Counted from the first letter of the stretch, positions 8,677 through 17,632 are shown. The stretch is 61,210 nt of DNA from Streptomyces sp. Ru71 (GCF_002920535.1 NZ_PQSS01000045.1:1-61210); one strand, 5' to 3'. Made by a program: numbers and translations. The notes: generated by a model not told the origin, from the sequence alone.

Positions 8677-11189
8677 TGCGGGTCCCGCTTTCTTGGCTGC
8701 GGGAGTACGTCGACCTGCCGGCGACGGAAACCGGCCGTGACGTCCAGGAGAAGCTGGTCTCGGCCGGTCTTGAGGTGGAGACCGTCGAGCGGCTGGGCGC
8801 CGACCTCAAGGGCCCCCTGGCCGTCGGCCAGGTGCTGACCATCGAGGAGCTGACGGAGTTCAAGAAGCCGATCCGCTTCTGCACCGTCGACGTCGGCCAG
8901 GCCAACGGCACCGGCGAGCCCCAGGAGATCATCTGCGGCGCCCGCAACTTCGCCGTCGGCGACAAGGTCGTCGTCGCGCTCCCCGGCGCGGTGCTGCCCG
9001 GCGACTTCCAGATCGCCGAGCGCAAGACCTACGGCCGGATCTCCCGCGGCATGATCTGCTCCAGCGACGAGCTGAACATGGGCGACGACGGCAGCAAGGG
9101 CATCATCGTGCTGCCGCCGGAGACCGAGGTCGGCAAGGACGCCGTCGAGCTGCTGGAGCTGGTCGACGAGGTGCTGGACATCGCCGTCACCGCCAACCGC
9201 GGCGACTGCCTGTCCATCCGCGGCGTCGCCCGTGAGACCGCCATCGCCTACGGCCTGCCGCTGCGCGACCCGGCGCTCATCGACGTGCCCGCCCCGAACG
9301 CCTTCGGCTACCCGGTGCAGGTCGGCGACCCGGTCGGCTGCGACCGCTTCACCGCGCGCACCGTCACCGGCCTGAGCCCCGAGGCCCGCTCCCCGATCTG
9401 GCTGCAGCGCCGTCTGCAGAAGGTCGGCGTGCGCCCGATCTCGCTCGCCGTCGACGTCACCAACTACGTGATGATGGAGCTCGGCCAGCCGCTGCACGCC
9501 TACGACCGCAAGCTGGTCCAGGGCACCATCGGCGTGCGCCGCGCGGAGCCGGGCGAGAAGCTCGTCACCCTCGACGGCGTGGCCCGCACGCTGGACGCCG
9601 AGGACCTCGTCATCACCGACGAGCGCGGCCCCATCGGCCTGGCCGGCGTCATGGGCGGCGCCAACACCGAGATCGCCGACCACGACGACGTCGAGAACGC
9701 CACCACCGACGTGGTGATCGAGGCGGCCCACTTCAACGCGGTCTCCATCGCGCGCACCGCCCGTCGCCACAAGCTGTCCTCCGAGGCCTCCCGCCGCTTC
9801 GAGCGCGGCGTCGACCCGGCTGCTGCCGCCGCGGCCGCACAGCGCACGGTCGACCTGCTCGTGATCCTCGCGGGCGGCACCGCCGAGGCCGGCGTCACCG
9901 AGATCGCCGCCCCGTCCGCGCCGCGCACGATCACCATTCCGGCCGACCACCCGGACAAGGTCGCGGGCGTCACCTACGGCCGCGAGACCGTGGTGCGCCG
10001 CCTGCAGGAGATCGGCTGCGACGTCTACGGGCAGGACGAGCTGGTCGTCACCGTCCCGTCCTGGCGGCCCGACCTCACCGACCCGAACGACCTGGCCGAA
10101 GAGGTCATCCGGCTGGAGGGCTACGAGAACCTGCCCTCCACGCTGCCCAAGCCGCCGTCCGGCCGCGGCCTCACCCACCGCCAGCGCCTGCACCGCCGCG
10201 TCGGCCGCGCGCTGGCCGGGGCGGGCTACGTCGAGGCGCCGAACTACCCGTTCATCTCCGAGCAGGTCTTCGACCAGCTCGGCCTGGACGCCGACGACCC
10301 GGCCCGCCGCGTCGTCAAGCTCACCAACCCGCTCAACGACGAGGAGCCCGCGCTCCGCACGTCGCTGCTGCCGGGCCTGCTGGGCGCCCTGCGCCGCAAC
10401 GACGGCCGGGGCTCGCACGACCTCGCGCTGTTCGAGACCGGCCTGGTCTTCCACCCGCGCGCGGAGCAGAAGACCGCCGCCGCGCTGCCCGTCGACCGGC
10501 GTCCCACCGACGAGGAGATCGCCGAGCTCGACGCCGCGCTGCCCGAGCAGCCGCGCCACGTCGCCGTCGTCCTCGCGGGCGCCCGCGAGCGGGCCGGCTG
10601 GTGGGGCAAGGGCCGCCCGGCCGACTGGGCCGACGCCGTCGAGGCCGCCCGGGCCGTCGCCCGCGAGGCCGGTGCCGAGCTGATCGTCCGCAAGGGCGCG
10701 TACGGCCCGTGGCACCCCGGCCGCTGTGCCGAGCTCGCCGTCGTGGCCGACGGCGAGGAGCAGGTCATCGGGCACGCGGGCGAACTGCACCCGCGTGTGC
10801 TGAAGGCCCTCGGCCTGCCCGAGCGCACCTGTGCGATGGAGCTGAACCTCGACGTGGTGGAGCGGGTCGGCGACGACACCCCCCAGGCGCCGCGGATCTC
10901 CACGTTCCCGGTCGCCACGCAGGACGTCGCCCTCGTCGTCGACAAGCCGGTCCCGGCCGCCGAGGTCGAGGCCGCGCTGCGCGAGGGCGCGGGTGAGCTC
11001 CTTGAGTACATCCGGCTGTTCGACGTGTACGAGAACGACGATCAGCTCGGTGAGGGCAAGAAGTCGCTGGCGTATGCGCTGCGCTTCCGCGCGGGTGACC
11101 GGACGCTGACGGTTGACGAGGCGTCGGCTGCTCGGGATGCGGCGGTGGCGCTGGCCGCTGAGCGTACGGGGGCTGTGTTGCGCGGCTAG
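8676..11189 (+). CDS. pheT: Phenylalanine-tRNA ligase beta subunit
   Basis: Beta subunit, 837 aa, full length. Domains in order: an N-terminal tRNA-binding OB fold (about residues 40-150, EIICGARNFAVGDKVVVALPG), a B3/B4 editing domain (about 210-390, with SSEASRRFERGVDP), B5 (about 400-480), a class II-like core and a C-terminal FDX anticodon-binding domain (about 740-837, ISTFPVATQDVALVVDK through FRAGDRTLT). The editing domain hydrolyses Tyr-tRNA(Phe). It is coupled to pheS and followed by a dispersed repeat and a strong hairpin terminator. Confidence 0.96.
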   Translation: MRVPLSWLREYVDLPATETGRDVQEKLVSAGLEVETVERLGADLKGPLAVGQVLTIEELTEFKKPIRFCTVDVGQANGTGEPQEIICGARNFAVGDKVVVALPGAVLPGDFQIAERKTYGRISRGMICSSDELNMGDDGSKGIIVLPPETEVGKDAVELLELVDEVLDIAVTANRGDCLSIRGVARETAIAYGLPLRDPALIDVPAPNAFGYPVQVGDPVGCDRFTARTVTGLSPEARSPIWLQRRLQKVGVRPISLAVDVTNYVMMELGQPLHAYDRKLVQGTIGVRRAEPGEKLVTLDGVARTLDAEDLVITDERGPIGLAGVMGGANTEIADHDDVENATTDVVIEAAHFNAVSIARTARRHKLSSEASRRFERGVDPAAAAAAAQRTVDLLVILAGGTAEAGVTEIAAPSAPRTITIPADHPDKVAGVTYGRETVVRRLQEIGCDVYGQDELVVTVPSWRPDLTDPNDLAEEVIRLEGYENLPSTLPKPPSGRGLTHRQRLHRRVGRALAGAGYVEAPNYPFISEQVFDQLGLDADDPARRVVKLTNPLNDEEPALRTSLLPGLLGALRRNDGRGSHDLALFETGLVFHPRAEQKTAAALPVDRRPTDEEIAELDAALPEQPRHVAVVLAGARERAGWWGKGRPADWADAVEAARAVAREAGAELIVRKGAYGPWHPGRCAELAVVADGEEQVIGHAGELHPRVLKALGLPERTCAMELNLDVVERVGDDTPQAPRISTFPVATQDVALVVDKPVPAAEVEAALREGAGELLEYIRLFDVYENDDQLGEGKKSLAYALRFRAGDRTLTVDEASAARDAAVALAAERTGAVLRG

Positions 11190-11247
11190 TCGCTGCGCGG
11201 CTGGTCGCCGTGGGGGGACTGCTTGTTCGACGGGTGCGGATTGTGCC

Positions 11248-11286
11248 TGGTTGAGCGCGCAGTTCCCCGCGCCCCTTTCGGGGCGC
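11248..11286. repeat. Dispersed GC-rich repeat, copy 2
   Basis: Same core as the copy at 5281: GCGCAGTTCCCCGCGCCCCT followed by TTCGGGGCGC, making a hairpin GCGCCCC/GGGGCGC. It lies 58 bases past pheT. Confidence 0.75.
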
Positions 11287-11354
11287 TTCAGTCCCGTCAC
11301 TCATCCGGGTGAGGTATCCGGCGGACCCCGTTCTTCCGGGGCTTGCGGCGACAG

Positions 11355-11387
11355 AATCGGACCGGCCTTTCGGGGCCGGTCCGTTCT
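11355..11387 (+). terminator. Terminator hairpin after pheST
   Basis: GGACCGGCC (11359-11367) and GGCCGGTCC (11374-11382) form a perfect 9-bp stem with a six-base loop, flanked by CAGAA on the left and TTCTG on the right, which can extend pairing. It lies 170 bases after pheT and 34 bases before the phosphatase gene. Confidence 0.75.
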
Positions 11388-11420
11388 GCGCTGTCAGGGC
11401 CTGATTGGGGGGCCGAGGAC

Positions 11421-12488
11421 ATGTTCCGCATCAGGCTGCCGCTGCGCCGGGCCGCCGCGCTGGGGCTGCCCACCGCCTGGGGCGCCGTGGCGGTCACCTA
11501 CAAGCTGGCGTGTCCGCTGGCCCAGCAGGACGGGCTCGGGGCGCGGGTCGCCACCAGTGCCGTCTTCTTCGCCGTCGGCTCCGGGATCGTGGCGCATGTG
11601 CGCGGGACCCTGCTGAAGGAACTGACGCAGGTGCGCCGTGTCGCCCGCGCCGCGCAGCGGGTCCTGGTCCGGCCGCTGCCGCCGTGCATCGACGGCCTGC
11701 ACCTCGCGGCGGCGCACCTGTCCGCCGAGCGCGGCGCCTCGCTCGGCGGCGACCTGTACGAGGTGGTCGCCACGGAGCACGGCGTACGTGCCGTCATGGG
11801 TGACGTCCGCGGTCACGGGCTCGCCGCGCTCGACACCGTCGCCGCGGTCCTCGGCAGCTTCCGCGAGGCCGCCCACGACGAGCCCGACCTGGCCGGCGTC
11901 CTGCGCCGCCTGGAACGGGCGCTGGCCCGGCGTCTGCGCGAGCGGGCCATCGCCGAGCATCCCTCCGCGGGTCAGGCGGCCCTGGAGCCGCCGGTCGCCG
12001 AGGAGTTCGTCACCGTACTGCTGCTGGAGATCGCCCGCGACGGCCGGGTACACGCCCTGAACTGCGGCCACCCGTGGCCGTACCGCCTCAGCGGCCCGCG
12101 CGTCGAGCCCCTGGCCCGGACCGATCCTTTGCCACCGCTGGGCCCTTTCCCGCTCCCGGCCACTCTCCCGGCCCTGGACTGCGGCCATCTGGTGCCGCGC
12201 GAGATGCTCGTCCTCTTCACGGACGGCGCGGAGGACGCCCGCGACCGCCAGGGCCGCTTCTTCCCGTTACGGGCAGCCTTGGCCGGAGCGGTTCGGGCAT
12301 CGCCCATCACTCCCGAGAAGGTCCTGCGTACGGTCCTCGCAGCGCTCCTACGCCACACAGCGGGGACCCCAACGGATGACATCGCCCTACTGGTCCTGCG
12401 CAACGAGCGTGTGCACAAACGCTCTGAAGGGGCGCGGGGAACTGCGCGACCAGCCACGAAGTACCCGCAGCCGACGAACCAGCCGTAG
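11421..12488 (+). CDS. Membrane-linked PP2C (SpoIIE-type) phosphatase
   Basis: PPM-family serine/threonine phosphatase, 355 aa. Two N-terminal hydrophobic helices (about residues 12-35 and 47-68) precede the SpoIIE/RsbU-like domain with metal-binding signatures GASLGGDLYEV, MGDVRGHGLAALDTVA, LNCGHPWPYRL and LVLFTDGAEDARD. Such enzymes in Streptomyces often dephosphorylate anti-anti-sigma factors, but no sigma regulator is adjacent and the substrate is unknown. Codon 283 is TTA (12267-12269), suggesting bldA-dependent translation. The last 20 or so codons lie in a dispersed intergenic repeat (12426-12480), so the tail after LLVLRNERVHKR is probably not part of the fold. Confidence 0.87.
   Translation: MFRIRLPLRRAAALGLPTAWGAVAVTYKLACPLAQQDGLGARVATSAVFFAVGSGIVAHVRGTLLKELTQVRRVARAAQRVLVRPLPPCIDGLHLAAAHLSAERGASLGGDLYEVVATEHGVRAVMGDVRGHGLAALDTVAAVLGSFREAAHDEPDLAGVLRRLERALARRLRERAIAEHPSAGQAALEPPVAEEFVTVLLLEIARDGRVHALNCGHPWPYRLSGPRVEPLARTDPLPPLGPFPLPATLPALDCGHLVPREMLVLFTDGAEDARDRQGRFFPLRAALAGAVRASPITPEKVLRTVLAALLRHTAGTPTDDIALLVLRNERVHKRSEGARGTARPATKYPQPTNQP
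12426..12480. repeat. Dispersed GC-rich repeat inside the phosphatase reading frame
   Basis: The reverse-orientation core AGGGGCGCGGGGAACTGCGC is followed by GACCAGCCACGAAG, matching the copies near 49.6-49.7 kb. Unlike them it overlaps the 3' end of a coding region and supplies the final codons of the PP2C gene. Confidence 0.8.
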
Positions 12489-12524
12489 TCCAGCGGCGCC
12501 GATTCGCAACGCCAAGCCGCCGGA

Positions 12525-12566
12525 GGCCGGGCCGCCGCTGTATGAGGGGGAGCCGGCGGCCCGGCC
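12525..12566 (+). terminator. Strong inverted repeat, probable terminator
   Basis: GGCCGGGCCGCCG (12525-12537) and CGGCGGCCCGGCC (12554-12566) are perfect 13-bp arms with a 16-base loop, 37 bases after the phosphatase stop. The rest of the gap to 12711 holds a small palindrome CACAC-CCC-GTGTG (12650-12662) and a possible -10 TACTCT (12676-12681) for the next gene. Confidence 0.6.
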
Positions 12567-12711
12567 GGCCCTCTTGCGAGGGGGTCAATTCAAGCCGCCG
12601 GACACGCGGAGCGACACCGCGCGCACACCCTGAATACGCGTACTCCGAACACACCCCGTGTGAAGCGGGACACACTACTCTGTCGGGCACCGAGCCACCG
12701 GGGGGCCACCC

Positions 12712-14052
12712 ATGCAGCCCAACACACTGCTCGACGCGATCCTGGACGAGGCGGGGATCTCGCACGCCGGCCTGGCCGCGCACGTCAACCAGGCGGGCCG
12801 CCGCCGCGGACTCGCCCTGCGCTACGAACACACCGCCGTGGCCCGCTGGCTGAAGGGCCAGCGGCCGCGCGGCCAGGTCCCCGACCTGATCTGCGAGGTG
12901 CTCGCCGCCCGGCTGCGGCGCCCCGTCACCCTGGACGACATCGGCCTCGGCGTGCCGGGCGAACCGCAGACCCCGCACGCGGGCTCCCTGTCCGGCTTCG
13001 TGGAGCGGGCCACCGCCCTGTGGCGGTCGGACGAGCAGCAGCGCCCGCATCTGCTGGGCGCTCCCGCGGTGACCGGCACGCCCGCCGTGATGCCCGTATG
13101 GGAGTGGGAGAACCCGCCGGAGGACGTGGACGTCTCGCGCGGCGGCCGGCACCGGGTCACCCCGGCGGACATCGAGATGCTGCGGGCCGCCCGCGCCCAC
13201 TACGAGCAGATGTACCGCAAGACGGGCGGTGTGGCGACCCGCTCCCGGATCGTCGGGTTCCTCAACGCCGAGGCCGCGCCGCTGCTGCGCGGCGGCTACA
13301 CCGACGCCACCGGCCGCCAGCTGCACCGCGCGACGGGCGGACTGGTGGCGATCGCGGGCATCTGCGCGTACGACTCCGACGCGCACGGCCTGGCCCAGCG
13401 CTACTTCCACCAGGCGCTCAGGCTCGCCAAGGCCAGCGGCGACCGGGGGCTCGGCGCGTATGTCATAGCGCTGCTGGTCAACCAGGCGCTGTTCATGCGG
13501 GAGTACCGGCAGGCCGTCGCCTTCGCGGAGGCCGCGCTGCGCACCGCCGGCCGGCACATCACTCCGGCGCTCGCCTCCGATCTGTACGCGATGCAGGCCA
13601 AGGCGTACGCGCACCTCGGTGACGGCGGCAGCGCCCTGTCCTGCATCCGCCGGGCCGAGCAGGCCGCCGAACGCATCCGGCGGGGCCATGAGCCCGACGA
13701 GACCGGCTATGTCCAGCCGGGCCTGGTCAACGTGCAGGTGGCGGAGGCGCTGCTGAGCCTCGGCGAGCTGCGGGCGGCGGGTGAGCACGCGGCGGCGGCC
13801 GTGGACAACCCGGCGCACGACCGGGGCCGGGTGCACCGGCTGGCCATGCTGAGCACGATCGAGCTGCGCCAGGGCAACGCGGACAAGGCGGTGGCCGCGG
13901 CCGTGCAGATGGCCGAGCAGGCCCGGGGGATGGAGTCGCAGCGGCTGCGCGACCGGCTCAGAGCGGTGCGCGAGCATCTGGTGCGCAGCGGCTGTGCGGG
14001 TACGGCCGAGGCGGCGGAGCTGATCGACGGGGCGCTGCGCGTGCCGCTGTGA
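12712..14052 (+). CDS. HTH/TPR regulatory protein (NsdA-like class)
   Basis: Cytosolic protein, 446 aa. The N-terminal 75 residues contain a helix-turn-helix-like segment (GISHAGLAAHVNQ, then HTAVARWLKGQRPRG); the remainder is helical with TPR-like repeats (AQRYFHQALRLAKASGD, AVAFAEAALRTAG, ALSCIRRAEQAAERI, AAVDNPAHDRGRVHRLAML). This is the architecture of a family of Streptomyces regulators that includes NsdA, a repressor of sporulation and antibiotic production, but I cannot assign an orthologue. It probably senses a ligand or partner through the TPRs. The ATG follows a GGGGGG purine run. Monocistronic; the Nudix gene starts 84 bases later. Confidence 0.72.
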   Translation: MQPNTLLDAILDEAGISHAGLAAHVNQAGRRRGLALRYEHTAVARWLKGQRPRGQVPDLICEVLAARLRRPVTLDDIGLGVPGEPQTPHAGSLSGFVERATALWRSDEQQRPHLLGAPAVTGTPAVMPVWEWENPPEDVDVSRGGRHRVTPADIEMLRAARAHYEQMYRKTGGVATRSRIVGFLNAEAAPLLRGGYTDATGRQLHRATGGLVAIAGICAYDSDAHGLAQRYFHQALRLAKASGDRGLGAYVIALLVNQALFMREYRQAVAFAEAALRTAGRHITPALASDLYAMQAKAYAHLGDGGSALSCIRRAEQAAERIRRGHEPDETGYVQPGLVNVQVAEALLSLGELRAAGEHAAAAVDNPAHDRGRVHRLAMLSTIELRQGNADKAVAAAVQMAEQARGMESQRLRDRLRAVREHLVRSGCAGTAEAAELIDGALRVPL

Positions 14053-14136
14053 CCCGGGGCCGGGTTCTCCGGCGCGGTGGGCCGGACAAGTCCCTGCTGC
14101 GATATTGCCACTTACTCGACGGAAGGTGGCAGAACC

Positions 14137-14673
14137 GTGCAGTGGACGAAACAAAGCGAACAAACCGTGTATGCGAACCGCTGGTTCAGTGTGAACCTCG
14201 CCGATGTCGAACTGCCGGACGGCCGGCACCTGGACCACTTCCTGATCCGGCTGCGGCCCGTCGCGGTGGCCACGATCGTCAACGAGGCGGACGAGGTACT
14301 GCTGTTGTGGCGCCACCGCTTCATCACCGACAGCTGGGGATGGGAACTGGCGGCCGGGGTCGTGGAGGACGGTGAGGACATCGCCCGGGCGGCGGCCCGG
14401 GAGTTGGAGGAGGAGACCGGCTGGCGGCCGGGGCCCCTGCACCACCTCATGAGCGTGGAGCCGTCCAACGGCCTCACCGACGCCCGGCACCACATCTACT
14501 GGTCCGCCGGCGGCGAGTACGTCGGGCATCCCGTGGACGACTTCGAGTCCGACCGCCGGGAATGGGTTCCGCTCAAGCTCGTCCCCGACCTGATCGCCCG
14601 TGGGGAGGTCCCGGCCGCCAACATGGCGGCCGCGTTACTCCTGCTGCACCACCTCAGGCTCGCCGACGCCTAA
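14137..14673 (+). CDS. Nudix hydrolase
   Basis: Nudix pyrophosphohydrolase of 178 aa, related to the ADP-ribose pyrophosphatase group. The Nudix box is complete: G, five residues, E, seven residues, then RELEEETGW (in AGVVEDGEDIARAAARELEE). The metal-binding glutamates are therefore present; the substrate (ADP-ribose or another nucleoside diphosphate derivative) is inferred. The GTG start is preceded by GGAAGG. Codon 167 is TTA (14635-14637), near the C-terminus. The stop overlaps the convergent small-protein gene by four bases. Confidence 0.88.
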   Translation: MQWTKQSEQTVYANRWFSVNLADVELPDGRHLDHFLIRLRPVAVATIVNEADEVLLLWRHRFITDSWGWELAAGVVEDGEDIARAAARELEEETGWRPGPLHHLMSVEPSNGLTDARHHIYWSAGGEYVGHPVDDFESDRREWVPLKLVPDLIARGEVPAANMAAALLLLHHLRLADA

Positions 14674-14927
14674 CGGGCCAGCGCCTGCCAGATCGCTGTG
14701 ACGAGTGACCCGAGGGCGACGAGCGCGGCCACCGAGGGCAGGGGCCAGCGGGTGTGCTCCAGGCCGGTGAGCCGGGAGTTCAGCTCGTCCACCTCCTTCG
14801 CGGTCTCCTCGGTGCGATGACTGAGCAGGGCCAGCCCGCCCTCGACGCGGGCACAGGCCACGTCGAGCCGGCGTCGTAACTCTGCGAGTTCTCCTTGGGC
14901 GACGGGATGGCCGGAGTCGGCGCTCAC
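14670..14927 (-). CDS. Small coiled-coil, tail-anchored membrane protein
   Basis: 85 aa protein not assignable to a named family. A helical heptad-like region (about residues 12-55, RRRLDVACARVEGGLALLSH then ETAKEVDELNSRLTGLEH) leads to one C-terminal membrane helix (LPSVAALVALGSLVTAIWQA), so it is likely a tail-anchored membrane protein facing the cytoplasm. The GTG start has an excellent AAGGAG site seven bases upstream. Codon 17 is TTA (14877-14879), giving three TTA-containing genes within 3.5 kb. Convergent with the Nudix gene, overlapping four bases. Confidence 0.72.
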   Translation of the reverse strand: MSADSGHPVAQGELAELRRRLDVACARVEGGLALLSHRTEETAKEVDELNSRLTGLEHTRWPLPSVAALVALGSLVTAIWQALAR

Positions 14928-15068
14928 GTGTCCACTCCTTTCCGTGGTCGAAGGGAGGCGGGGTGCGTCCCTTGCATGCGCATGAAGAGTGAACTCGCCT
15001 GGTCGGCGCCTGGGGAGAGTGTGCGAGGGGCATATGCGTGCCCGGGGCGCACACGGTGTGTGAAACGG

Positions 15069-15102
15069 GCGGGCCCGGCACTCCTCGAAGTGCCGGGCCC
15101 GC
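15069..15102 (-). terminator. Terminator downstream of the hydroxyacyl-CoA dehydrogenase gene
   Basis: Perfect 14-bp arms GCGGGCCCGGCACT and AGTGCCGGGCCCGC around a six-base loop, 20 bases beyond the stop of the minus-strand dehydrogenase gene. One of the strongest hairpins in the window. Confidence 0.85.
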
Positions 15103-15121
15103 TCGGGGTCGCGCAGAGTAA

Positions 15122-15997
15122 TCAGCTGTAGGTGTAGAAGCCCGAGCCGGTCTTGCGGCCCAGCCGGCCCGCCTCCACCATGCGCTGGAGCAGCGGGGGA
15201 GCGGCGTACAGCGGCTCCTTGTACTCGGCGTACATCGAGCCCGCGATCGAGACGATGGTGTCCAGGCCGATGAGGTCGGCCAGCTTCAGCGGGCCCATCG
15301 GGTGGGCGCAGCCCATCTCCATGCCGTTGTCGATGTCCTCGCGCCCGGCGATGCCCGACTCGAACATCCGGATCGCGGACAGCAGGTAGGGCACCAGCAG
15401 CGCGTTGACGATGAAGCCGGAGCGGTCCTGGGCCCGGATGGTGTGCTTGCCGAGGACCTTCTCCGCGAACAGCTGGGCGCGGCTCAGCGTGCCCTCCGAC
15501 GTGGTCAGCGCCGGCACCAGCTCGACCAGCGCCTGCACGGGGGCCGGGTTGAAGAAGTGGATGCCGACCACGTGGTCGGGCCGCGAGGTGGCGACGGCGA
15601 GCTTGACCAGCGGGATCGAGGACGTGTTGGACGCCAGGATCGCGTCCGGGCGGGTCACGACCTGGTCGAGCACCTGGAAGATCTCGGTCTTCACCTGCTC
15701 GTTCTCCACGACCGCCTCGATCGTGAGGTCGCGGTCGGCGAACTCGCCGAGGTCGGTGGTGAAGCTCAGACGCGCCTGGGTCGCGTCCCGCTCCTCCTCG
15801 CTGATCTTGCCGCGCTCGGCGGCCTTGGCCAGGGAGTTGAACAGCCGGGTACGGCCGATCTCCAGGGCCTCGCCGTTGGTCTCGGCGACCTTCACGTCCA
15901 GTCCGGCGCGTGCGCACACCTCGGCGATGCCCGCGCCCATCTGGCCGCAGCCCACGACTCCGACGCGCGAGATGTCTCCCGATGGGAAGTCCGTCAC
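15122..15997 (-). CDS. 3-hydroxybutyryl-CoA dehydrogenase family
   Basis: NAD(P)-dependent 3-hydroxyacyl-CoA dehydrogenase, 291 aa, the usual single-function length. The Rossmann domain begins VGVVGCGQMGAGIAEVCARA; IHFFNPAPVQ carries the catalytic His, EVVENEQVKT-like helix residues and the ASNTSSIP loop follow the family, and the C-terminal dimerisation domain includes RSGFIVNALLVPYL. It reduces acetoacetyl-CoA to 3-hydroxybutyryl-CoA or the reverse, feeding butyryl-CoA and ethylmalonyl-CoA metabolism in streptomycetes. The GTG start (15995-15997) has AAGGGG eight bases upstream; the longer in-frame ATG extension lacks family sequence. Confidence 0.92.
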   Translation of the reverse strand: MTDFPSGDISRVGVVGCGQMGAGIAEVCARAGLDVKVAETNGEALEIGRTRLFNSLAKAAERGKISEEERDATQARLSFTTDLGEFADRDLTIEAVVENEQVKTEIFQVLDQVVTRPDAILASNTSSIPLVKLAVATSRPDHVVGIHFFNPAPVQALVELVPALTTSEGTLSRAQLFAEKVLGKHTIRAQDRSGFIVNALLVPYLLSAIRMFESGIAGREDIDNGMEMGCAHPMGPLKLADLIGLDTIVSIAGSMYAEYKEPLYAAPPLLQRMVEAGRLGRKTGSGFYTYS

Positions 15998-16158
15998 ATC
16001 GACCCCTTCGCTGATCCACGGCACTGGCAGGTTTCCCCGGGTCGGGTCCCTGCTCCGATCGTGCACGTTACCGCGAAGTATCGATGATCGATCGACGGGG
16101 TGCGGCATCCTGAATGGTCGGTGACGATCTGTGACCGAACGGATTCAGGACGTAGGGG

Positions 16159-17415
16159 GTGCCCCGGATGGGACGACTCACCAGGCGGGCGTTCGCCGCG
16201 GCGGCGCTGTCGACACTGACGCTGGGCGCGGCACCGGCACGGGACGGGCGGAGCACCGCCGCCGGGCCGCGGGGCGACCGGCGGGCCGCCGCCGAGCTGC
16301 GGGGCGTCTGGGTGGCGACGGTGGAGAACCGCGACTGGCCCTCCCAACCGGGGCTGAGCGCGGCACAGCAGCGGGCGGAGCTGCTCGCCCACCTGGACAC
16401 GGCGGTGCGGCGGCGCCTGAACACGGTGATCCTCCAGGTCCGGCCGACCGCCGACGCCCTGTGGCCCTCCCCGTTCGAGCCGTGGTCGCAGTACCTCACC
16501 GGGACCCAGGGCCAGAACCCCGGCTGGGACCCGCTGGGCACCGCGGTCACCGAGGCCCACGCCCGGGGCCTGCAGCTGCACGCCTGGTTCAACCCGTACC
16601 GCGTCGCCAACCACACCGACCCCGGCCGGCTGGTCGCCGGGCACCCGGCCCGCAGGCACCCCGACTGGGTGGTGAGCTACGGCGGCAGGCTCTACTACAA
16701 CCCGGGGCTGCCCGAGGTCCGCGCCTTCGTGGAGGAGGCCATGCTCGACGCGGTGCACCGCTACCCGCTCGACGCCGTCCACTTCGACGACTACTTCTAT
16801 CCCTACCCCGTGGCCGGCCAGACCTTCGACGACGACGACGCCTACGACCGGTACGGCGGCGACTTCCCGAGCCGCGCCGCCTGGCGCCGGCACAACATCG
16901 ACACCCTGATCCGTGAGATGGGCTCACAGATCAAGGCGATCCGGCCCACCACCCGGTTCGGCGTCAGCCCGTTCGGCGTGTGGCGCAACTCCTCCACCGA
17001 CCCGCTCGGCTCCGGCACCGAGGCCGGTGTGCAGTCGTACGACGACCTGTACGCCGACACCCGCACCTGGGTCCGCCGGAACTGGGTCGACTACGTGGTG
17101 CCGCAGCTGTACTGGAACATCGGCCTGGAGGCCGCCGACTACGCCGTGCTGGTGCCCTGGTGGGCCGAGGCCGCCAAGGGCACGGCGACCCGGCTGTACG
17201 TGGGCGAGGCGCTGTACAAGGCGGGAGACCCCGCGCAGCCCGCGGCCTGGCAGGACCCGGCGGAGCTGTCCCGCCATCTGACGCTGGCGAAGAAGTACCC
17301 GCAGGTGTGCGGGCACGTCTTCTTCGCCGCGAAGGAGGTCGCCGCCGATCCGATCGGCGCGATGACACGGGTGGTCGCCGACCACTACGGGCAGCCGGCG
17401 AGTCCCCCGCGCTGA
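16159..17415 (+). CDS. Secreted glycoside hydrolase-like GHL10 (DUF187) protein
   Basis: Exported TIM-barrel protein, 418 aa. A Tat-like signal (LTRRAFAAAALSTLTLG) is followed by the GHL10 domain from about residue 45 (ELRGVWVATVENRDWPSQ, NTVILQVRPTADALWPSPFEP, GLQLHAWFNPYRV, VHFDDYFYPYP, RFGVSPFGVWRN, YVVPQLYWNIG). The DD after VHF and the conserved aromatic residues fit the family's proposed active site, but its substrate is not established; a cell-wall or exopolysaccharide role is plausible. An ATG at 16168 is a close alternative start. Convergent with the DUF1918 gene. Confidence 0.85.
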   Translation: MPRMGRLTRRAFAAAALSTLTLGAAPARDGRSTAAGPRGDRRAAAELRGVWVATVENRDWPSQPGLSAAQQRAELLAHLDTAVRRRLNTVILQVRPTADALWPSPFEPWSQYLTGTQGQNPGWDPLGTAVTEAHARGLQLHAWFNPYRVANHTDPGRLVAGHPARRHPDWVVSYGGRLYYNPGLPEVRAFVEEAMLDAVHRYPLDAVHFDDYFYPYPVAGQTFDDDDAYDRYGGDFPSRAAWRRHNIDTLIREMGSQIKAIRPTTRFGVSPFGVWRNSSTDPLGSGTEAGVQSYDDLYADTRTWVRRNWVDYVVPQLYWNIGLEAADYAVLVPWWAEAAKGTATRLYVGEALYKAGDPAQPAAWQDPAELSRHLTLAKKYPQVCGHVFFAAKEVAADPIGAMTRVVADHYGQPASPPR

Positions 17416-17416
17416 G

Positions 17417-17632
17417 TTACTGCATCTTCGGCATGTCCGGCATGCTCGTCGCCCGGTGGCGGATCTCGGTGTCCGGGCCGGGCGAGCACACGCCCTCGTG
17501 GCCGTCCTCGAAGCGGACGCGGTAGGGCGGGTTGCCCTCCTGGCCCATGACTTCGACGATCTCGCCGACCTTGTCGTGTTGACCGACCACCCTGCCGTGC
17601 TGGACAAGCTGGTCGCCCACGGTTGCACGCAT
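17417..17632 (-). CDS. DUF1918 protein
   Basis: 71 aa, full-length DUF1918 domain: MRATVGDQLVQHGRVVGQHD, then GEIVEVMGQEGNPPYRVRF and a C-terminal HRATSMPDMP tail. These small SH3-like proteins are very common in actinobacteria, often in several copies, and have no proven function. The ATG has a strong GAGGAGG site eight bases upstream. Confidence 0.9.
   Translation of the reverse strand: MRATVGDQLVQHGRVVGQHDKVGEIVEVMGQEGNPPYRVRFEDGHEGVCSPGPDTEIRHRATSMPDMPKMQ

Noticed and set aside
8412..11300. 962-codon open frame on the minus strand opposite pheT
   Set aside because: Antisense shadow of pheT in GC-rich DNA; low-complexity Gly/Val/Ala/Asp-rich translation with no domain, while pheT is a complete, well-conserved gene.
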